Source: Paraconiothyrium sp. Pb-2020
Lineage: Eukaryota; Ascomycota; Dothideomycetes; Pleosporales; Didymosphaeriaceae
NCBI GenBank assembly: GCA_022419385.1
Contig: JAJUBI010000003.1
Coordinates: 372,001 to 436,000 of the forward strand
Length of the DNA stretch: 64,000 bases
Direction of reading: 5' to 3'
The position numbers and the translations under genes are program-made. This document shows positions 54,291 through 64,000 of this stretch, one piece after another (the first letter of the stretch is position 1; every line of letters begins with the position of its first letter). The notes beneath the pieces are model-generated. The model did not search any database, had not been told where the DNA came from, and was given only the letters and a program-made list of their open reading frames with translations.

Positions 54291-56259
54291 ATGGCGACCG
54301 AAGATACTGTGCCGCCCGTCGCAACGACGGAGCGCGTTGGGGAGGATGCGCGCACACCGACCCTGATCTCACCGCCCGAGTCTAAGACACCGCCAACAGC
54401 GACCCACAAGCGCAACCAAGCCGACTTTGCGCATGACCGCAATTCAGAGCCAGTGGATGCTTCGGCATTGAGCAAGGCTTTGGAACATTTCGAGCGAGCA
54501 GGACGCGCAGTGGAACGACCCATTGCAAGTCCCAGTCGCAAACGCCAGCGCATCTACGGTGATAGGTAAGTTTGCTGGCAAACAATTTTAGACGGTGGAG
54601 CTGACCAGGTGCCAGATTCATCCCCAATCGAGCTGGCCAAGATCTTCAGGCGAGCTTCTCACTGCTCCACGATGAAGCTTCACCCGCAACTCCCTCGCGA
54701 AGCGCGAAGCGTGCCCCACATAATGAGCTGCACTTTCAGCGGAGTGAGTTTCACCCAGTGAAGAGCATGTGCATTCATTAACGAATTTACAGCTGAGGAA
54801 GCCAATCGGACCTATTCCGCCGTCCTGCGGCAGGAGTTGTTCGAGGGTTCTGTGCCCCAACCTTTACCTCAAAGTCTATCCCCGACCGACAGTGCCAACC
54901 TACGTCGCTCTGGGCGCTCACATACGCCTCCAACTCATGCTGCGACGGCACTACCAGCGCCTAACTTGACGCCGTCTACCCCACACAAGAACTTCTTCAA
55001 CTACTCAGGACAACCAACCCCGTCAAGAACTCCCTCCAGCCGCCATGGCATCAACCTCAATGCGCAGTCCGATCTCTACAGTCTCTCGCCCATCAAGCTT
55101 AACAGCCAGCGAATGCTTCTCAGCCCACAAAGGACACCGCGTGCTGTATCCAAAGTGCCGTACAAGGTTCTCGACGCTCCAGACCTAGCAGACGATTTCT
55201 ATCTCAACCTGGTAGATTGGGGCAGCCAGAACATCCTTGGCGTCGGACTAGGGTCTTGCGTGTACATGTGGAATTCTTCAAGTGGTCGTGTCACGAAATT
55301 ATGCGAACTGACCGATGACTCCGTCACGAGCGTCAGCTGGATACAGCGCGTAAGTCATTAGAAAATTCAACCCCACCATATGCTAGGCTGACATCATGTA
55401 GGGTTCCCATCTCGCCATTGGTACAAATCGAGGTTTCGTACAGATCTGGGATGCGACCACCCAACGTCGTCTGCGAACTATGACTGGCCACTCTGGGCGT
55501 GTCGGTGCTCTTGCCTGGAATGAACACATCCTCACATCCGGTTCACGAGATAGATCGATATACCACCGTGATGTCAGACAGCCAGAACAGTGGCTTCGGA
55601 AGCTTGTCGGCCACAAACAAGAGGTTTGCGGTCTCAAGTGGAATAACGACGATATGCAACTTGCATCGGGTGGGAACGACAACAAGCTTATGGTTTGGGA
55701 CAAACTCAATGCTGAACCCACCTACAAGTGGAGTGAGCATCAAGCCGCCGTGAAAGCCATTTCCTGGAGTCCCCACCAGCGCGGCCTTCTAGCCAGCGGT
55801 GGTGGTACGGCCGACCGAACAATCAAATTCTGGAACACGCAGATCTCTTCGAATGGTCCTTCATCTGCATCGCTCGCTGCCGCTTCATCTGCAGCGTCTG
55901 CATCAGGTCCCGGCGACGTGGATTTTCAGTCAACAACACCCGCTAACCTAATCAGGAGCTTGGATACTGGTAGCCAGGTGTGCAATCTGGCGTGGTCAAA
56001 GAATAGCAACGAGATTGTATCCACTCACGGATACAGTCAGAACCAGATCATTGTTTGGAAATATCCTAACATGCAGCAGGTTGTTTCGCTCACTGGCCAT
56101 ACATACCGTGTCCTTTACCTCGCGATGAGCCCAGACGGGCAGACCATTGTCACTGGTGCAGGTGACGAAACTCTTCGCTTCTGGAACTGCTTCAAGAAGA
56201 AAGAGAGAACCGGGAGCCTCAGTACCAATACCATGGACAAGTGGGGTGTCATTCGCTGA
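54291..56259 (+). CDS. cdh1: APC/C activator, Cdh1/Fizzy-related WD40 protein
   Basis: Co-activator that brings destruction-box and KEN substrates to the anaphase-promoting complex in late mitosis and G1. Exons 54291-54565, 54616-54743, 54793-55349 and 55402-56259 give 605 aa. The C-box DRFIPNRAG (residues about 92-100) is made across the first intron. An unstructured region with several CDK-type sites (SHTPPT, PSTPHK, GQPTPSRTPS, LSPQRTP) follows, as expected for Cdh1 control by phosphorylation. Then KVPYKVLDAPDLADDFYLNLVDW leads into seven WD repeats (GSCVYMWN, GFVQIWDA, SRDRSIYHRD, NKLMVWDK, RTIKFWNT, QIIVWKYP, ETLRFWNC). The Ile-Arg tail (GVIR) that binds the APC/C is present. These features separate it from Cdc20. 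Complete. Confidence 0.95.
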
Positions 56260-56812
56260 TGCTCTACCGCTGCGGCGGTACTCAAGACATGGCTTGACAT
56301 CAATTGTCTTTGGTTGCCGGCGTTATCAAAAAGCAGGCTTGCAAGCGCGAGCTTCTTCACGAAAAGTTTCCTCTATCTTATCGGCATTGGGCGGTGTAAT
56401 ATGGTGTAAAAGGCGGACCCGGGATACCACATTCCATCATCATCTTTTGGCATTATTTCAAATGAGCATATGAGTTCTTGGATTCAGCGGATTGGATATC
56501 GGTTCGACATTAAGCATTCGACGAGCGTCAACACGCACGTCTCGTCTTGGGACGAGGCCTATTTCGATTGAGGCGGACCTTGCCTCTCTTAGGTAGACGA
56601 GGTTTTTCTGGTGGAACAATATGCGGATGACTTCTGCGGGCATCTGCTTCGGCGACATTTTGGGTCTCTGGAGCTGGCGTTCTGGGCATGGCATATGGTT
56701 GGCGCTTTGGTGGCACATGACGAACCATGAACTGTACATTACCCAAAGATACCACCCTGAACGACATTGTTACCTTCATATCTGCTTCGCACGCGTGCTC
56801 TGTGATCGCCCG
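56260..56812. other. Intergenic, 0.55 kb
   Basis: Convergent 3' flanks of cdh1 and the lyase-like gene. Short frames at 56458-56779 on the minus strand show no motif. Confidence 0.5.
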
Positions 56813-57562
56813 CTACACGCAATGAGGTTGCGCATCCCCCGGCTTCGCCCCATAACTAATCCTCCCAGCCGGCAAAAAAAACAACGCTACTAGCGCGCCG
56901 CCTCGTACTTGCGGGTAGCTGTCCCCCGTTAGTAGACTACTCTTCTCCATACATCACGATACTATGAGGAAGGGCGCTGCGTACTGATGCGTCCCCGGCC
57001 CAGGACTCGTCCACCCCGCGCCCTGCCAGCCCTGCATCCCCTTCAGCTCCGCGCTCTTGTCTATCTGCACTACGCAGTTTATCTCGCCGTAGGGATGGCT
57101 GTGGTACTGGCCGCTGTACTCGTCGGAGGAGTCCATGTAGACGGTTGTAATGCTCATGTAGCGGGTTTCGGGGGCGGGTCGGGAGATTTTGGAGCGGCGG
57201 TATTTGGGGCCTGGGACGGGGGTCAGAGGAGGGGGTGGAGGTGGTGCGGCGAGGAGACGGAGGGAGGATTTGGAGTAGGAACAGGGGATGGGTGCGAAGT
57301 GAGGGGAGGGACTAATCAGGAGCTTACCGTCGATTTCAGTGTTTGCGACCCAGCCTTCTTCCAGGCCTTTGCGGGTCAAAGTGCAGAGGTCCTCGTAGAT
57401 GGGGGTTCCGGGGCCGTAGGCGTTGTTCAGGTGGGCTTCGAGGTCGCGGCCTGGTGTTAGGTTTTCGACTTCGTCGAGGAAGTCTTGGATGCGGGAGAGG
57501 AGCTTCTGTGCGTTGGGGTGGGCGGAGAGGTCGAGGTCGGTGCTGCCTGTGTAGTCGCCCAT
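56813..57562 (-). CDS. 4-hydroxylaminobenzoate lyase-like protein (PnbB/DUF4863 family)
   Basis: Resembles the bacterial PnbB family, which converts 4-hydroxylaminobenzoate to protocatechuate during nitrobenzoate breakdown. Exons in transcript order are 57562-57328, 57210-56985 and 56918-56813, 188 aa. Blocks: an N-terminal helical part (LLSRIQDFLDEVENLTPG), IYEDLCTLTRKGLEEGWVANTEIDG, KYRRSKISRPAPETRYMSI, then VYMDSSDEYSGQYHSHPYGEINCVV with its His/Glu cluster, GWQGAGWTSPGPGTHHYP, and RGGALVALFFLPAGRISY made by the last exon. Without that splice the protein would end early at QYAAPFLIVS. The proline-rich stretch at 57211-57327 is intron. Family members in fungi are little studied, so the substrate here is unproven. 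Confidence 0.85.
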
Positions 57563-60517
57563 ACTGCTACGTTGTGGGGTCGGGTACTGAGAGTCGAGAT
57601 GATTGATGTCGCTCAAGTGTAGGAGTTCGCCAAATGTCGATCCGATGCAGGGACACGGTGATAGTTCGCAGTCAGGGGAAAGCCAAATGACAGTAGATTT
57701 GATGGGCTGACGATTGGGGCGTTTGAAGTCGACGTCTGCACTATATCGATCCCACTTGAGGGAAGCTTGAGATACCGTGACAACCTACCGAGACTCCGTC
57801 CTAGCCCGGTGGTGAAGCTATCCAATACATCGTGAGCATTGGAGCTCTTGACTAAGTTATCAAATCCTTACCCAATGACAATACCCGAGATCTTATGGTT
57901 GGAGCCCGCCCGTTTTCTGAAGGGCCTCACATAATACTGCGAGTTGTTGTGAAGTGTTGTTCACGGAGCATCTGGAGCTCATTGGGACAGCTGGTAAAGT
58001 TCAAGGTCGGTCTTACCCCGCAATGTGAGAGCTCGGAAGATCGACTCGGGAGCTCCAGTGAACTAGACTCTTTAGGCATAGACAGTCGAGTACCATAGTT
58101 GGTGGAATTAAGAGCTGTGTGTAACACTTGTTTCGAGGAAGGAAAGCTGGCGATGAACTTTCGAGGGGTTGGTTAAGCCAACCCGTCAGTCAGTATGCTG
58201 CCCATGTGAAGCAGCCCGAGATCGCAATCACATGTAATGTGCATGCAAATTTTTCACACCCAGCACATCTCTTCGCATTCGCATTTTATGTGTCTATAAC
58301 CAATGCGGCCTGTAACTCATGCGTAATACCCAAGCTGGCGTGGATGACATGGGTTTTGATCCTGCATCATTGTGGCCTCCGCGGGATGGGAACTGGAATC
58401 TTCCTATAGATGGCATGGGTTTTTCGGTTCTCGGACGTTGCGCCGGAATAGCAGGGGCATCGTACTCGTTGCCAAAGCAAATGTACTCATGCGTTACATT
58501 ATTGAAGCAAAGGGTCTTTCTAGAGTCCAAGTTGACATATTGCTTTCAAGCTTTTAGCCGGAATATCATAGGTCTTGTCGTGCTCCAGGTTTAATGAGCC
58601 GAATGGCAGTGTGTATAAGCAGCGACGTGGCTCAGGTAGTGCCTTCCTCTTCGAGCGTTCGGTACAGGTGTTGTTTGAAAGTCAGCGTCCCTCTTCCTCG
58701 GAGGGCCTTGAAGAGGGTGGATACCCACGACGGGCGGTGAGAGAATCGTAAAGATGCTGTCAAAACTAAGACGCTTCATCTTAACTGGCAAACCTCGGGC
58801 TTTCCCAAATCTGGTTCGTGTCGCAACTCAGGGGCCGCAGGCGGAGGTTTTCCCTAGTACCACTGATCAGCGGCACAAGCTTTTGCTCAGCCATGATCGG
58901 CGAGGTCTAGACAACAAGGGGTTGGAAAATGTAGTACTGTAGGACAGAAGTAAGGTAGGTGATGCAGGGGTTGATTGTGGTGACTTTCGGTGCTAATAAG
59001 CAGCTTCTTGCCGTACCATGGTTCTATCACTGGTTAACAAAACACTGACAAGTCATATCAAAACTATTACCACGAACGTTGCCTAACAGCAGGTGGTAAA
59101 AGTGCTGCGCAGGTGAACGAGAACTGGGGCAGCAGTGGGAGGAACTCCTATGGACCTCGGCCGAAGAAGGTGGAGCCGCCTATTTAGAACTAGCCCATTC
59201 ATCATAGGGAAGGTGCTTTTCAGATGCCAACCCCTGCTCCTTTTATTCGTTCATCCTCCACCTATCACGTTCAACTCCTCGTATTATTCGACCTGAGTTC
59301 CCTCTAGCGCACGGCATTAGGTACCGCTCCGGGATGAGTACAAATACCCCAGATTTCGCGTTGAAGACGCGCGGTCCACGTTGCGGAGATTAAGTTCCCC
59401 CGACTCAACCATGTCGTCTTCTCTAACCGCCTTAACCTTGATCTGTTAGGACGCCTCCTATCTCCCATACTGCTTTTGAAGTCATCTGCGAAGTAACCCC
59501 GTCATCCTTCGAACGGCTACCTATCACGCGCACGCGCACGTCTCGTGCACTCCGCGGAAGCCCGACACAACTCAACTGCATGATCAAGCCTTGTGCGTGA
59601 ACGGCTCCTTCGTCGATCCGGCTTGAATACCGAACATGCTCGTGCTGCTAGCGCTCATGGCGGTGTGATTCCACCGGTCAATGTGGTCTGTTAGATGTAG
59701 AAATGTGGGGCCAGCGCGACTGGACTCAAGTCCATCTGCCGTTGCCAGAATCACCGACGAGACAAAGGTCATTTGAGCGGACGAATCATCATGGATGATC
59801 TTACTAGGCAAGTTACCCCTGCTCTTAGGGGTTTTCTGGCTGGAGCAAGCCCAGCCCCCACTGCTTCCTACCGCCAGTGCAACCCTCCTAATGTAGGCCA
59901 AGTACAAGGGAGCGACCCCGGATCACGCCTCTCAGACTTTTTCACGCTCTCGATCGTAGTTCGAGTAACCAGCTAGGATTTTGTGAGCTTTTCGAATCAT
60001 CTCGAGACTGGTCCGGCTGAACGGGAAAAACAACCACTAAGATCCGTCTTGGAACAAATCTCAAGAATTACACCTTCATCAATCTGCCTCATCGCATGAA
60101 GGCGTGCCCGCGGAGGCGGATTGATTTTGATGAGAAACGAGTAGACCTACCGCTAATTTTGGGTTCGGTCCTCTAACATCGCACTTCACTAGAATGTTCA
60201 TTAGGCGGTTTCGCAACTTGGCACGGCTTTCTAGATCCGTCACCCGGCATACTCACAAGCGCCATCGTGCACCTGAACTGCCTACCTGGGTTGCTATTCC
60301 GTTATAACCCTGCTCGTCGAATCGCTGTTGAACGGGCGAGAGCGTGAAATGTAACAGACCACGGCGTTAACTGGCACCTAGTCCATCTCAACGAATAAGC
60401 GACAGATCGTTTGAAGACATGGTTCATCACCTGGTTCGCGTTGGGCACGAACACGGGATGCGATGTAGCGTCTGTGAAAGGTCTGCTTCTCCGCGCAGAC
60501 TATAGCCAGGTCAATCA
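57563..60517. other. Gene-poor region, 3 kb
   Basis: I see no supportable gene. Frames of up to 107 codons occur on both strands without motif, splice structure or codon bias. No transposon terminus or tandem repeat was noticed. Confidence 0.5.
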
Positions 60518-60524
60518 TATAAAG
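60518..60524 (+). promoter_or_regulatory. TATA box of the GH16 gene
   Basis: TATAAAG, 83-89 bases before the ATG at 60607, in a suitable position for a fungal core promoter. Confidence 0.55.
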
Positions 60525-60606
60525 ACACCTCCAAGAACGCACAGTATGACCACTATCAGCTGTTTTGTACCACATTAGTTGGCGGCCTCTAAATCCATCT
60601 TACAAC

Positions 60607-61881
60607 ATGTTCTTCAAAGCTGCTATAGCTTCGATCCCACTCTTGGGCAGTGCCATCAATGCAGCCCCTCTCAACCAACCGCCCTTCAAGCCTTCCGATC
60701 AGAAAGTCTCACCAGCTCGAGGACCGAGCTTCATCTTCAGCAAGACCTCGCCAGCAGTCAACCTGAAGATTGAGTCGGTAGCTGCATACTCTTTGCAGGA
60801 CACTTATGATGCGAGCAACTGGTTTTCAAAGTTTACTGTTCAAAACGTACGCTCTTTCTGATCTACGAATGTCTCTCACATACTGACCGCTAGACAGATC
60901 GCTGACCCCACGCGTAAGCCCCTGCGGATAATCCGCTCCGGTGCCGGCTCTAACATCTTCAGATGGATATGTAAACTATGTTACCCAAGGTACTGCGCAA
61001 TCGAAAGGTCTCTACAAGACGCAAAACAATCAAGTCTACATTGGAGTGGATTCAACAACGGTTCTAAACCCGAATGGTGTTGGGCGTGATTCCGTGCGCC
61101 TTCAGAGTAACAAAGCATATACGCATGGTTTGATCATCGCCGACTTCGCACACGTCCCAGGCTCGAACTGCGGCAGTTGGCCGGCTTTGTACGTTTTGCT
61201 CCTCTATATCACTTCTGCATGTCTGACCCCTCACAGCTGGATGGTTGGACCGAACTGGCCTAACCAGGGCGAAATTGACATCTACGAGGGTGTCCACCTG
61301 AACACTTACAACCAGATGACTCTCCACAGTTCCCCCGGCTGCACACCAGTGTACAACCAGAACGGAGGCCAGACAGGCACTCACGTCTCCGAAGCAGATT
61401 GTGGCGCTGGTGGCGGTTTCAACGGCTGTGGCGTGCAATCGAACAGCGCCACGTCTTACGGTACCGCTTTCAATGCTAATGGCGGCGGAGTGTATGCCAC
61501 CCTCTGGACCTCATCTGGTATCAAGGTCTGGTACTTTGCGACTAGAGATGTACCAGCGAACATCAAGTCTGGCAACCCCGATCCGAACACTTGGGGTACT
61601 CCTCAGGCCAACTTTGGTGGCTCTGGCTGCAATTGGGATGCCCATTTCTCCAACATGAACATCGTAAGTAATAAGACTCGTATAGGATACGGGTTTGGAT
61701 GCTTACATACTCGACTCAGATCTTCGATATCACCTTCTGCGGTGACTGGGCTGGAAACGTCTGGGGCTCTACATCTTGTGCCTCCATCAACCCCAGCTGC
61801 AATGCCTACGTTGCCTCGCAGCCTCAATCATTCGGCGACTCATACTGGCTCGTCAACTCTGTAAAGGTCTACAGCGTCTAG
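60607..61881 (+). CDS. Secreted GH16 endo-beta-1,3(4)-glucanase-like enzyme
   Basis: Glycoside hydrolase family 16 enzyme acting on beta-1,3 or mixed-linked glucans outside the cell. Exons 60607-60846, 60898-60913, 60963-61188, 61237-61663 and 61720-61881 give 356 aa. Signal peptide MFFKAAIASIPLLGSAINAA, then a short pro-like stretch. The fold's landmarks are TYDASNWFSKFTVQN, DSVRLQSNKAYTHGLIIADFAHVPG, GSWPAFWMVGPNWPNQGEIDIYEG (nucleophile and acid/base Glu in GEIDIYEG), MTLHSSPGC and CGDWAGNVW near the end. Cysteines pair across the core (SEADCGAG, FNGCGVQ, GSGCNWD, TSCASINPSC). The second exon is only 16 bases and supplies IADPT. Single domain, no GPI tail. A TATA box lies just upstream. 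Confidence 0.93.
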
Positions 61882-62634
61882 GTTATTTGCCATGAGAGCA
61901 TTGTAGCGCTTTGAGTGGTACTTTCACTTCTCGTTCTATACTTAGCTTCTCTTCTTGTGCATATTGCAAAGCCCGTTATGTAAATACCTTATGTAGGCAG
62001 ATAGGGCGCATTCGCTCGCTTGATAAACTTCGCGTCTCTCGAGCAGGATTCTGAAACGAAACCGTGCATCTCGGTCTCTGCATTCCGTGATAAACTAATT
62101 TTTTAAGCAACGTGTCACGCGTACTAGCAGAGCTCAAACATTGCTCACCAGGCTTTGATTCTATGACGCGAGTAGCTGATTCTTGGCTCACGGTGACCTC
62201 AGCAGAAGGTCGTTAATCAGACGATTTGTGTAATTTCCTAATCGCCCGGGCACCGCAGCAAGATGTACAGACAATAATTGACATCACTAGGCGCATACAC
62301 CAGAGTCTGGAAGCTAATCACACAAGACGTAATATATAATTGCCCGGTTCCAATGCGATGACGCCTACTGGATCTGCACATGGTGTTGAGCCGGAAGCGG
62401 CTAGCACGATCGGCTTCCACGAGCGTCAGATCTCGAGATCTGGCATACAGGGGTCTGTGCGCACTAGATCTACACCATCTTTGGTCCATCATGACGCACT
62501 GCTTCGCGAATATCGAACAACAAATAAAGATGTCATGCTAGGTGTTTGAAAGCTAGCATTACAGAACTCTGCTTTCTTCCTCGATGCCGTTGCGACGCGC
62601 ACGCGAAACAGATCCCATTTTACCCACCAACGAA
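61882..62634. other. Intergenic, 0.75 kb
   Basis: 3' flank of the glucanase and leader of the next gene. An upstream in-frame ATG at 62584 offers an alternative start for the oxidoreductase. Nothing else seen. Confidence 0.5.
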
Positions 62635-64000
62635 ATGGCTGCCAATGGGAAGTCAGGGACAGGGAAGAAGCGCGTGCTTGTCGTTGGAGCTGGAGCTGCT
62701 GGTGAACGGTCTTCATGTCCTAGGCTACAACGTCGTGTGCTGACTTCTGTAGGAATGTCATGCGCGCATCATCTCGCTAACCATCGCGACAAATTCGATG
62801 TGACCCTAATTGATGCTGTCGATTATTGCGGTGGACAAGCTTTCTCCATTCAAATCGACAAAGAACGCCACGGCGCAGGCTGGTTGAACCAGGGTGTGCA
62901 AGGCGGCAGCTACATCTTCCACCACACGATGACCATGTTTGCGCGCCAAGGTTACCACGCGGATCCAGTGAAGCTTCAAGTTTCTTTCGGCAAAGGCGAC
63001 CAATTCTGGAGCAATGTTTTCCCCACCAAGCTGCTTGAAAGGCATCAAAAAGAAATCAAGCGTTTTATCCGAATGATCTCTATTGTCCGTTGGTTTGAGG
63101 TTTTCTTCGCACTTATACCTATCAAGATCTTGATGAAGATGTTCTTCTTCTCGGATGAGTTTGCCAACACGGTAGCCTTGCCTATGGTCGCACTGTTCCT
63201 AGGTACTGGTCAATATGCGCCCGATGTGCCTTCCATCATCCTAGAACGACTAGTCACTAGCCCGACATACGGAATGTGGTATCCTGGTGACAAGCTGAGT
63301 GTCGCAAGCAATCAGCCGCCAATGGTCGTCTTTCCGAGGTTTGAGCACTTCTACCAAAGCTGGAGGAAGGACTTGGAATCCAAGGGTGTGACTGTACGCT
63401 TGTCCACAGAGCTCACGCAAGTGGTAAAGAGGGACAAGACAGGAGTCATAGTGAAGTTGATCAAGCGCACGCCGGCACCGGATGCACATAACCCGAACAG
63501 CGCATGGGTGCCACAAAACGATGGCACTGCGGATGGAGATGCTCAGGAAGAGACTGAGCACTATGACGAAATCGTCTTTTGCGTATTGTACGTGACATGT
63601 TTTGCTATCGAAGTTTTCAAGGCTGATTTGACCTAGGGCTGACACCGCCAAACGTATCTTATCCCGTTCAGCTACATTCCGGGAAAAGCGTGTCCTAGGC
63701 AGTGTAAAGTTTGCAGATGATATCACTGTAACTCATTGGGACAGCGACTATATGAAGAAGCATTACGAAAACTTCTACAACGAAGAGCAAGCCGTGGAAA
63801 AGCTTTCAGGTGTGGACCAGACCACCCGCGTTAACTTCGCCAAAAAGATGTTCAAGCCCATGTACTACATCAAGATGTACCCTCAGGATCTTTCCAAGTT
63901 GGAGATGTGCTTCGATTGCACCAACTACCAGAGCCAGTTCCCACCCGAAGTGCCATTTGATAAGCACGTTTTCCAGACCATCTACTTGAACAAGAATAAC
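62635..64000 (+). CDS. FAD-dependent amine-oxidase-like oxidoreductase, 3' partial
   Basis: Flavoprotein of the FAD/NAD(P)-binding Rossmann superfamily, runs past the window end. Exons 62635-62701, 62753-63597 and 63647-end. The dinucleotide-binding start is RVLVVGAGAAGMSCAHHLA, completed only by removing the 51-base first intron, then VTLIDAVDYCGGQAFS binds the second half of the flavin. HGAGWLNQGVQGGSYIFHHT, GTGQYAPDVPSIILERLV and PPMVVFPRFEHFYQSWRKDLES follow as in fungal amine oxidase-like proteins. YDEIVFCVLADTAKRIL is the second FAD-contact strand. Up to the edge the frame is intact. The substrate is unknown. The ATG at 62635 (MAANGKSG) is chosen over 62584 because it starts close to the Rossmann strand. 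Confidence 0.88.

Noticed and set aside
57563..60606. Search for a transposon or pseudogene in the 3 kb gap
   Set aside because: No transposase, reverse transcriptase or terminal repeat could be seen by eye; a database search would be needed to exclude old remnants.

Overview
This is a nuclear contig from a filamentous ascomycete (Pezizomycotina). The evidence is genes split by short introns of about 48-100 bases with GTA/GTG donors and TAG/CAG acceptors, a HET-domain protein, a Zn2Cys6 regulator with a fungal-specific domain, a GPI-anchored class III chitinase, an AcpA/Ady2-type acetate permease and other fungus-typical families. A Dothideomycete-like genome would fit, but the species cannot be named from the sequence. 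No viral, plasmid or CRISPR feature was seen, and I found no convincing tRNA or rRNA gene.

Layout. 0.1-1.3 kb: acetate permease. 2.6-6.6 kb: an orphan protein with a possible mitochondrial leader, then two diverged tandem paralogues of an unrecognised family. 7.6-10.4 kb: housekeeping genes (Erv14 cargo receptor, Prp17/Cdc40 splicing factor). 11.8-12.1 kb: a tiny Ser/Gly/Tyr-rich protein behind a TATA box. 13.3-16.2 kb: a divergent mitochondrial pair (BolA protein and malonyl-CoA-synthetase-like enzyme). 16.5-18.9 kb: HET protein. 20.7-24.9 kb is gene-poor. 24.9-25.7 kb: small secreted or membrane protein. 26.9-32.8 kb: zinc-cluster regulator with a G20 tract just upstream of its start, and an MFS transporter pseudogene whose 3' end is full of frameshifts. 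35.2-38.0 kb: chitinase frameshifted inside its Ser-coding minisatellite. 39.5-46.8 kb: coiled-coil scaffold, multi-span membrane protein and a glyoxalase-fold protein. 47.1-56.3 kb: conserved core genes (DNA primase large subunit, PHO13-type HAD phosphatase, M18 aspartyl aminopeptidase, Cdh1/Fizzy-related APC/C activator) with one unrecognised gene among them. 56.8-57.6 kb: a 4-hydroxylaminobenzoate-lyase-like gene. 57.6-60.6 kb is empty to my eye. 60.6-61.9 kb: GH16 glucanase. From 62.6 kb: an FAD oxidoreductase that runs off the window.

The genes do not form one obvious biosynthetic cluster. They are mostly independent units. The most unusual points are very short exons (11, 16 and 22 bases) in three genes, two loci broken by indels, a homopolymer at a regulator start, a repeated CGCGT/ACGCG core upstream of the primase gene, and the tandem orphan family. 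All exon limits were derived by eye from splice consensus and reading frame. Totals were checked to be divisible by three where a full model is given.
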